Made by a program: the position numbers and the translations under genes. A stretch of 64,000 bases of DNA from Tricholoma matsutake (Eukaryota; Basidiomycota; Agaricomycetes; Agaricales; Tricholomataceae), in NCBI GenBank assembly GCA_026075535.2, contig AP026539.1, forward strand, positions 310,001-374,000, given 5' to 3'. Within the stretch, counting starts at the first letter, position 1. Each line of letters opens with the position of its first letter. Shown one piece after another: positions 57,288-64,000 of the stretch. The notes under the pieces were generated by a model, which did no database searches, had not been told where the DNA came from, and worked only from the letters and a program-made list of their open reading frames with translations.

Positions 57288-59264
57288 CTTGCAGGAGTGC
57301 GATTGGCGAGAGGGAAAGTGCTATGTTGAGTGGGTTACACAGAAAACTTATTCGTTTTTGAGTGGAGCCCTGGATTTGCAAAGAGTTACTGAATAGAAAT
57401 GTCAGGAGCAGGCAATTTGTTTATCTGCTTTGCACCTGCCTCTGGATCACAATTTCCAGCAGAGACCCAACTACATCCCAGTAGCCCTAGATGAAAACAT
57501 ATTTATTGTAGATCGAACAGTGTGTCTAGATACTTTCCTTGCAATGGACACTGAGGTGCATTGCTGCAACTTCAAAGTTGGAAAGCCATTTCTGGCCCTT
57601 GTTCTGTTTTGAATGCCAGACAATTGAGGTCAGCAAACATTGTGTGGGGTCTTGGGAAGGGTTGGATGTGGGAGACTCATTGTCAGGTAGTAGAACACTT
57701 TGAAGAGATACTTTGGCCTGCAAGAGCATGTTGGGCCAGTCTTGCATTTTTTGTACTTTCTATAAATAGTAAAAGTCAATCAATTATGATCAACAGGCGA
57801 CGGTATTGATACACACTAGCTTTGGTAATAGGTCACTGCGAGGACCGAGCAAAGTTGGTACCGCCATCATTTGCAATGAAACAGTTTCACTCTTGACCCA
57901 TTGACAAACGTCCAGGATACAGTATGCAAGGACATGGTTCATGGCTTTATATAGGCATTGGTTGTTGATTTTGTTGATCGGACCTGGCTCAAGCCGAAGG
58001 ACTTTCCGAGCCGCTTTAATATCAGCTGATGTCCCAGTAAGTTCCTTTTCAGCTTCCAATATCTTGCTGGAAAAACCCTGTCTTAACTACATTCATATCA
58101 AGTTTCACAAGGGGATAAGGTGAATGCATGCACATCAAGGTCCCGATCTTGCAGATCCTGTGGCCCAAGGATGATGTTGGTGTGCCATGATATCTCAGAC
58201 AGGAGCTTGGATGCTGCACAGCAAAAGTTAGACATGGTGCAATGATAAAGAAAAGATAACACATCTACAACATAATCTGTCACAGATTGTAAGCATGATC
58301 ACAAGGATTTTATTATGTGAATGGCCAGTTCCAAGATTTTCCAGACTATGCCTGCCAACCACATCCAAATCTCACAGTCATGGTATTCAAATAATGTGTT
58401 GGAGTGGGGGAGTGGAGACAAAGACAAATTTTACATAGCAGAAGTCAGATGGGCAAGACTCTCATCCCAGAGTGTTATTCACATGGACTCGCTTGTGATC
58501 AGTGCAATCTTAATGCCGAGGGATTTTCCGATACACTCTCTCTCTCGAGATAGAATAGAGGAATCTCTGGATATGAGGACAAAATTGCAGATGAAACAGA
58601 TGTATGATGCATACAAGAAATGGTTAGGTCATGGTGGGGCAGCATGGTACATGACCATAACCTCAGATCTTGCAACAAAAATGTGGAATAGCTTTGAAAC
58701 ATTGTGGGGGGGTGAGGATGGTAAGGAAATGTTGGTATGGTACATAATAATTTGACAAGAATTTTATTCTTTAGTTTAAACTACACAGGATCCTCTGGGC
58801 CTACACTGCGGTGATACTGGACTCTTCAGACATGTGGGCAAAGGCCATAAGCAATAAGAGAGAGTTTGGAATAGAGGCATCTTGGTTGTTCCGACCTGGA
58901 GAGTACATATATGAGTTGGCGGGGCTTGTACCAACAGATAATTTGGCAGACCACACCAACTTATCTGTGGTCACTCCACATGTTGATCAAGGAGAGGCAT
59001 TGGAGCCCCATGTGCTCTTCAGTCCTATTCATTTCATAAACCATCACTGCGTGTCCCACAATGTTCAGGTGGGTATTTCACATTCCATGACACTCACACC
59101 TCACTTATGTTTTACAGTATGTTCCACTGCATGGAAGCTGTGTGTTTACTATTCTAGTAACCAAGCCAATAGAAGAAGGAGAGGAGCTGTTTGTGGACTA
59201 TGGCCCTGGCTGGTTTGAGGAAGAAGAAGGTCCATGTAGTAGCTGTATATCCATTTCAACTTGA
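57288..59264 (+). CDS. SET-domain protein
   Basis: The last three exons are clear: 58321-58734, 58775-59068 and 59118-59264 (introns 40 and 49 nt), joining in phase to 284 residues. They contain Phe-Arg-Pro-Gly-Glu-Tyr-Ile-Tyr-Glu (SET start, about 58890), Phe-Ile-Asn-His-His-Cys (59032) and Gly-Glu-Glu-Leu-Phe-Val-Asp-Tyr-Gly (about 59185), the core of lysine methyltransferases. Upstream coding-like stretches (57288-57570 and 57800-58040) are in the same strand but contain a TAG at 57393 and a TGA at about 57899, so either more introns exist or the gene is decaying. An in-frame TGA lies directly before the ATG 58321. Its end overlaps the minus-strand gene B by 67 bp. Confidence 0.7.
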
Positions 59265-61137
59265 AATAAATTATATCCTGGGCTAGTTTGTATACTGTGC
59301 TTCCTAACGTCCACATTCCTCAATATTCTAAATAAAAAATAGTTTTCTAACCCTTCATGAAATTCAGCCCAACCTCTTATGCTTGCTTGCCCTTGCTGTT
59401 CATTCACTGGCCCATTGAATGTCATTATAATTTTGGCCATCTCCGTTCCATCTGAGTTTTGCTAGATTTCCCATGATTATATCTGGATTAACTTGCAAGT
59501 GTAGCTGGTTACATACCTTGCACTCTGGGCTTTCGAATCTTGACCGAGTGTAGGTCATCTTTAGGCCAAGCAAACATACCCAGCTGGACATCCGCAAATG
59601 ACTCCCATTGCTCCCAAAAACCATTGACACCTCGAAAAGATTCCTTTATTAACACATGTACTTCGTTGGCTAGTGGTATGCCCATGTAGGAATATGCCTC
59701 TTGTGAGTCCCCAAAGGTCTTGGCATAACAGATAGCGCATGCCTGGTACATGAGATAATTCCAATAAAACATCTCTATTGTCACAAGTTCAATATTGTAG
59801 TTGCTTATGACCCAGGATACAATTGCCTGAGATAAGAACTGACCTCTGATCATCTCCTGTCGCTGAGATACAGAAAGGCCGGTATGGTAGCTATCAGGAT
59901 GGAGTATGTTGGCCATCTCAATGACATTGCAGAGAGAGAAGAGGTTGTGGATGCCATCAAAAGTTGATGGATTGGGAATGTGAGGAACAGGGGATTCTAG
60001 GGGTCCTGTGAAAATTTATTATTAACTATGGGACAGTGGCTGTTAAAGATGGTTTTTACCTGCTTCTTCCAGTCTACCTTTGGTATATATGTTATAGAAG
60101 TACACCAAAATCTTCTGGAATAAGAGTTGACAGGCTGATGTATGCATGGTGTTTGTGAGTAGGGTGCTCAATGAAAATCCCATGAGAAAGCCATAACTGG
60201 TCAACCAGAGATTTGACACTGTAAGATAATGCCCTCCATGGCATATCAATGCTTCAGGCATAAGAACAGCGTGGGGGGTATTAGGGCGCATATACCTAAA
60301 GATTGATTAGAGTATTTCCAAATAGAAGAGGGGGGTTGATGGACAGTCTGATGCCGGGTCTCAGCAACACTGCCTCTACTTGGACATCCCCAAGTGCCAC
60401 CATATTGAGCTGGTCATTATGAAAGGCATACATATTTTCCACGCTTGCAAATGCAGCTGTGTTGCTCTTGTCCTTGGGGCTGATGACAACCCACCTTTTT
60501 GAACCACCTTTGTTCATGCAATAAATGGTGGTTGCTAGGCCATCAGAGTCAATATGGAAGCCAGTGAATGTGCCCTGAGTAGCAGCAAGTCCCCAGTGCA
60601 TGTTGGTGGCTGGGTATTCGTCTGTGGGTGCCTTGCAGGCCATGGCACGAAACACAACTAGGTCAGAAGTGATTGCCATGGGTGGATGGCTACTGTTATT
60701 CAGAGGAAAGTTGAGGGCGTTGAGAATTTTGCCATTTATGGATTGATAGCTCTGAAGTAATTCAGAGGTGGTACCATGTTGATGCCTCTGGTTCTCATCA
60801 TCGGTAATAGGGATAGAATAATCTGTTCAAAAAACTTGGGTGTGAGTTGTGCATGTTTCAGATGTAGGACACACCATAGATAGTGAATACTCTGGATGGA
60901 GGCGCCAGCATTGCCGTAAACTTTGCACTACCCCCCGTATTCCTATCGGAGTCCTAGGAGTCCTAGTTTTCCGATCAGAATCCGATCGGAATGTATCTTG
61001 ATGACCATGTACTTTTATTTCCAAGAAATTCCTAGTAAATTCCAAGTAAAGTCCTATGCAATTCCAACAGGTAGTAGTTGGAATACCACACCATTTCGGA
61101 AGACTTAACTTGATGAAAGTGTTTACAAAATAAATGG

Positions 61138-61223
61138 GCAGAGCAGGAATTGAACTCTAGACCTTGGGATATAAGTGACATGACTACCAAACAAGTGCTC
61201 AACCAGTTGAGCCACAGGAGCAT
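61138..61223 (-). repeat. tRNA-like segment (copy 3, first)
   Basis: Same family as in copies 1 and 2. On the minus strand it has A box TGGCTCAACTGG and B box GTTCAATTCC, and a pairing D stem (GCTC..GAGC). Confidence 0.6.
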
Positions 61224-61620
61224 TAATAAATATGTAATATAAAGTCCATTTAAAGCACTTAGGATTAGTTCACTTATTTTTAACCTCTCTCACAAGAGCT
61301 CAAAAAAAAATTGTTGAGCCCTCGCATCCTCGCAAGGGAGTAGATAAATATAGATTTAAAAGAACCCCCCACGCAAATGCGAGGGGGAGAATTAATTATA
61401 CTATTTAATTATACTATTTTAAATTCTACAAAAAAAACCCACCCCCCCGCAAAATGGGGGGGAGGGGGGTGGTGGTGCATCGCATTGGCTGTCTCGTCAG
61501 CCCTGTCCCATCATTTCCCCTCCCTCTCGTCTCCGTCATGTCTTGCCTCCCTCACCTTGCCTCCCCCACCTTGCCTCCCCCGTGGCTTCCCTCCCCTCCC
61601 TCGTTGTTCCACCCACTGTC

Positions 61621-61895
61621 CACCCCACGAGCAGTTGCTCGCGAGGCTGGTGGTGGGTGGTGCATTGTATGTTGGTGGCAGTGTTTGTCCATCATCTCCC
61701 CTTCTGGTCGTCATTTCCCTTTCCCCTTGTCGTTTTGTCACCCTTGTTGTTCATCCCCCTCATCGTCTGCACCCACGAACCACCCTACAGGCAGCTGCTC
61801 GTAGGCGTGTCGTTTGGTGCTGTCATTGTCCCTCCACGCCGTTCCCGTGTTCTTGCACCCCATATACACCCTGCGAGCAGTCGCTCATGGTGGTG
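61621..61895 (+). repeat. Three GAGCAGTTGCTC-type palindromes in copy 3
   Basis: CACGAGCAGTTGCTCGCG (61627-61644), ACAGGCAGCTGCTCGTAG (61787-61805) and GCGAGCAGTCGCTCATGG (61873-61890), each preceded by CCACCC or CACCC, spaced 160 and 85 bp. Confidence 0.7.
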
Positions 61896-62169
61896 ATGGG
61901 GGGTGCTGGATGTCATTGGTGTTGTGGGGGGTCCATGCATGAAACCAGTTGTTTCCGGTCTTGGGGGCTCGTCTAGAGATGGGGGTGAAGTGGGAGTGGT
62001 GGGAGTTGCTGGGTTGAGGTGGTTGAGGTGGGGGGGATGGAGGTGGCATGCTTGTCGTCATTGGTGGTGGTGGGAGGAGTTGATGAGCTGGCAGGTGTGA
62101 TGATGCGGCTATGTGCTTTGTCATCACACCCGCAGGAATGGTATGTAGTGTAGTATGATCACTTACCTG

Positions 62170-62248
62170 TAATGATTGTTTAGCCTAATGGTATTGTTGT
62201 TGGTTACATAATCTTCTGTAGTCAAGTGTTCAATTCTCATCTGTGCAC
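62170..62248 (+). repeat. Methionine-type tRNA-like segment (copy 3, second)
   Basis: TAGCCTAATGG (62181-62191) fits an A box, TTACATAATC (62203-62212) resembles an anticodon loop with CAT, and GTGTTCAATTCTC (62226-62238) fits a B box. The spacing suits a 75-80-nt tRNA, but the acceptor stem pairs poorly. Confidence 0.5.
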
Positions 62249-63725
62249 TTAATTTTTCATACTATATTACTAAGCAAGGCTGCTTTCATTCCTATTGGAA
62301 TCCTATGTTGTCTGATGTCTTAGCATAACTTCGGACTAGTCCTATGTGATTTCTATGATTGGAAATTCCTAGGAAATTCTGATAGTCCGATCGGACTCTG
62401 ATCGGACTACATCGGACTGGACTAGGACTAAATGTGCCATTTCATGTCAATTTTGCTGGTGAAAATGACATCGGAATATGGTTGGATTCCGATCGGAGTC
62501 CGATTGGAATCATTGGAATCATCAGATTCCTATAGGAATATGGGGGGGAGTGTAAAGACCTCGCATTGCCAATCCTTTGGCATCAAAGCCATATGGCACT
62601 TCAGGGTATCCAGTGATGAGGAGATGATGATGGGCATGCACGTCTTGAAGCTCCTGGTCTTCCATTTGGTGGAGTTCTTGCATGGTCATGATTCAAAACA
62701 TTGAATGAGTGGGGTCTGCCACATGCAGTGGCTGGCCAGAACTATGAAAGTCCTGCTCCACCCTATGCATGAGCTGTGTCACCACATCTAAGTCTGCAAG
62801 GTTCTAGATCATCAGAAATTGAGCATCTACATATGCAACCAATGAGAACTGAGATGTTACGTGAAAATATGGTGTGTAAGGGATGGCTTCCCCAAACACA
62901 TCATATAAGAGACATGGTGAGCCTGTAACACGAGGCTCGGTGGTGGTAGTTTTTGTGAGCGATCGCTCAGGCATTTCCTCCTGTTCAATTCAGTCATTCT
63001 GTCAGATGATTGCAGCAGGCATATTCATGAAAACATACCTTGTCTTGAGAGAGGTCTATAAGCTCGCATATTTTGCCGTTGAGATATATCTGGCACTCTG
63101 AGGTGAGATCAATGGGGTTGCTGACTGAACCTCCAGGCAAGCGTCGGCGCTTTAGAGGTTTAACAGGTTGAGGTGGAGGCACTTGCCCACCACTGCCACC
63201 TGATGGTACTTCAACTGTTGGCTCAGCATCAGCCAAGTTGTTGCGCTCATCTACAGCCATTTTATCATGGTCTAAGCAGGCTGTTTTGGGGTGAGAAATT
63301 GGTAGCAGGAAGTTAACCCAAATTTCCGTACTGCTGTCAAACCAGTCAATATCATCGACATCCACGCCCCTGCCTAGAAGTGAGTCTATTTGTTCGAAAG
63401 CCGTTTTCAGGTTTTGAAGAGTGTGTCCATCAGGTGATCCTGCAAGGGATATGATCACCTGCCACAATGCGAGCTCTACCTCCTTTAGCTGTCGAGGCCG
63501 CATGCCTCCCATACTTTGCCACATCTGGAAATCAGGTGGGTGAGTTTGAGATTATTGAGTAAGAAGGCAGTAACTTGCCTCTATAAGGTTTAGTCAACCA
63601 ACTTCTTGTTTATGTAGCATGGTCTGTAGTAGTAAGACGCATGGCAATGTCATGAGGGCCAGATGTAAGGGGAACCGGAGCCCATGTGTACCAGCATGGG
63701 AGGTAATCTCTTCTAGTTTTTGCAG

Positions 63726-64000
63726 GCCACTATGAAAGAGCATCCAGTTTTCCAATTACAGTTTCAGAATGAAGTGGTACTTACAGGCAACCCAACTCTG
63801 AAATGTTATCTGGGTAATCTTTACCTTGTAGCAAGAGTGATAAATGCAGTGCTGCAATTTCGAAGTTTATCAGTATTTTGTTTTTATCCATCCAGGCTAC
63901 ATGCTGGCAGACCGACTCCAAATGCTTGAGGGTTATGTCCATCTGGGCCGAAATGGCCAACCCATCCACTTCCTCTGGGACCTGGTATAATAGAGTCCCA
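63726..64000 (+). CDS. Start of a plus-strand gene cut by the window end
   Basis: An acceptor-like TTTTTGCAG (63719-63727) opens a frame (Ala-Thr-Met-Lys-Glu-His-Pro-Val-Phe) with a possible short intron (about 63874-63894). It resumes as Tyr-Met-Leu-Ala-Asp-Arg-Leu-Gln-Met-Leu-Glu-Gly-Tyr-Val-His-Leu-Gly-Arg-Asn-Gly to about 63990. It is head to head with gene B, as the SET gene is with gene A, and shares short similarity with 57540-57600. No domain is visible yet. Confidence 0.4.

Larger units (their letters stand above)
60916..62562. mobile_element. CTTTACACT element, copy 3 (complete, 1.65 kb)
   Basis: Flanked by the 8-bp duplication GCATTGCC (60908-60915 and 62563-62570). Ends are GTAAA-CTTTGCACTACCCCCC and GGGGGGGAGTGTAAAG-ACCTC, the shared motif again 5 nt inside the duplication. 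Subterminal arrays use a different word from copies 1 and 2: TTCCGATCGGAGTCC-like units at 60940-60990 and 62380-62530. Inside are a reversed tRNA-like segment (61138-61223), a second, methionine-type tRNA-like segment (62170-62248), short GC hairpins (61318-61460) and three GAGCAGTTGCTC-type motifs. No transposase is present. Confidence 0.85.
59198..63524 (-). pseudogene. JmjC-domain protein interrupted by a CTTTACACT element (gene B)
   Basis: Exons 63524-63039, 62980-62563 continuing at 60907-60875 after removal of the element 60916-62562 and one duplication copy, 60822-60345, 60295-60060, 60005-59517 and 59451-59198 join in phase to 797 residues (introns 58, 52, 49, 54 and 65 nt). The JmjC core has Gly-Phe-His-Ile-Asp-Ser-Asp-Gly (about 60560-60540) and, downstream, Pro-Asn-Thr-Pro-His ... 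Gly-Gly-His-Tyr, so the His-X-Asp...His iron ligands are kept. Two stops in exon 2 (TAG near 62840 and TGA near 62705) fit C to T changes. JmjC proteins are Fe(II)/2-oxoglutarate oxygenases, often histone demethylases; the substrate here is unknown. An AG directly before 63524 suggests an upstream exon. Confidence 0.75.

Overview
This window looks like a stretch of Basidiomycota (Agaricomycetes) nuclear genome. The introns are 40-65 nt with GT..AG ends. The proteins recognised are typical of Agaricomycetes: Plavaka-type transposase, fungal Helitron with an N-terminal zinc/DUF6570-like part, chromodomain Gypsy elements, and Agaricomycete JmjC and SET families. The species cannot be fixed from sequence alone. 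Family names come from recall of typical motifs, not from a search.

Almost everything is transposon or gene damaged by transposons. 1-4.8 kb: relics of two Gypsy elements, a non-autonomous element with ~180-bp inverted repeats, and a palindrome-bearing remnant. 4.8-12.5 kb: a near-complete chromodomain Gypsy element (LTRs 4796-5481 and 11835-12531, target duplication CTATG) with an antisense zinc-cluster/coiled-coil gene between pol and the 3' LTR. 13.0-15.4 kb: a hAT-like element (8-bp duplication ACAACGAC) nested in a second kind of terminal-inverted-repeat element. 17.2-29.5 kb: a Tc1 element whose transposase is split by a 10.7-kb Gypsy element (17681-28424, also with an antisense zinc-cluster gene) and by a solo LTR. 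29.6-30.6 kb: another solo LTR. 30.8-34.3 kb: a complete PIF/Harbinger element with transposase and a convergent partner gene. 35-39.4 kb: an Agaricomycete gene broken by a second copy of the 8-bp-duplication element. 39.9-53.8 kb: Helitron and Plavaka genes, both cut by one ~10.6-kb inversion. 54.9-64 kb: JmjC-like genes (minus) arranged head to head with plus-strand genes, one carrying a SET domain. The second JmjC gene is interrupted by a third copy of the 8-bp-duplication element.

Three themes stand out. (1) Turning 41328-51956 around rejoins a Helitron reading frame at one end and a Plavaka intron at the other. (2) A family of 1.4-1.6-kb elements shares a CTTTACACT terminal motif standing 5 nt inside an 8-bp target duplication, tRNA-like segments, a row of short hairpins and a recurrent palindrome (GCGAGCAGTTGCTCGC type). 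(3) Nearly all in-frame stops in the old coding regions are TGA where related proteins have arginine, as expected from CGA to TGA (CpG to TpG) mutation, and several catalytic residues are lost the same way.
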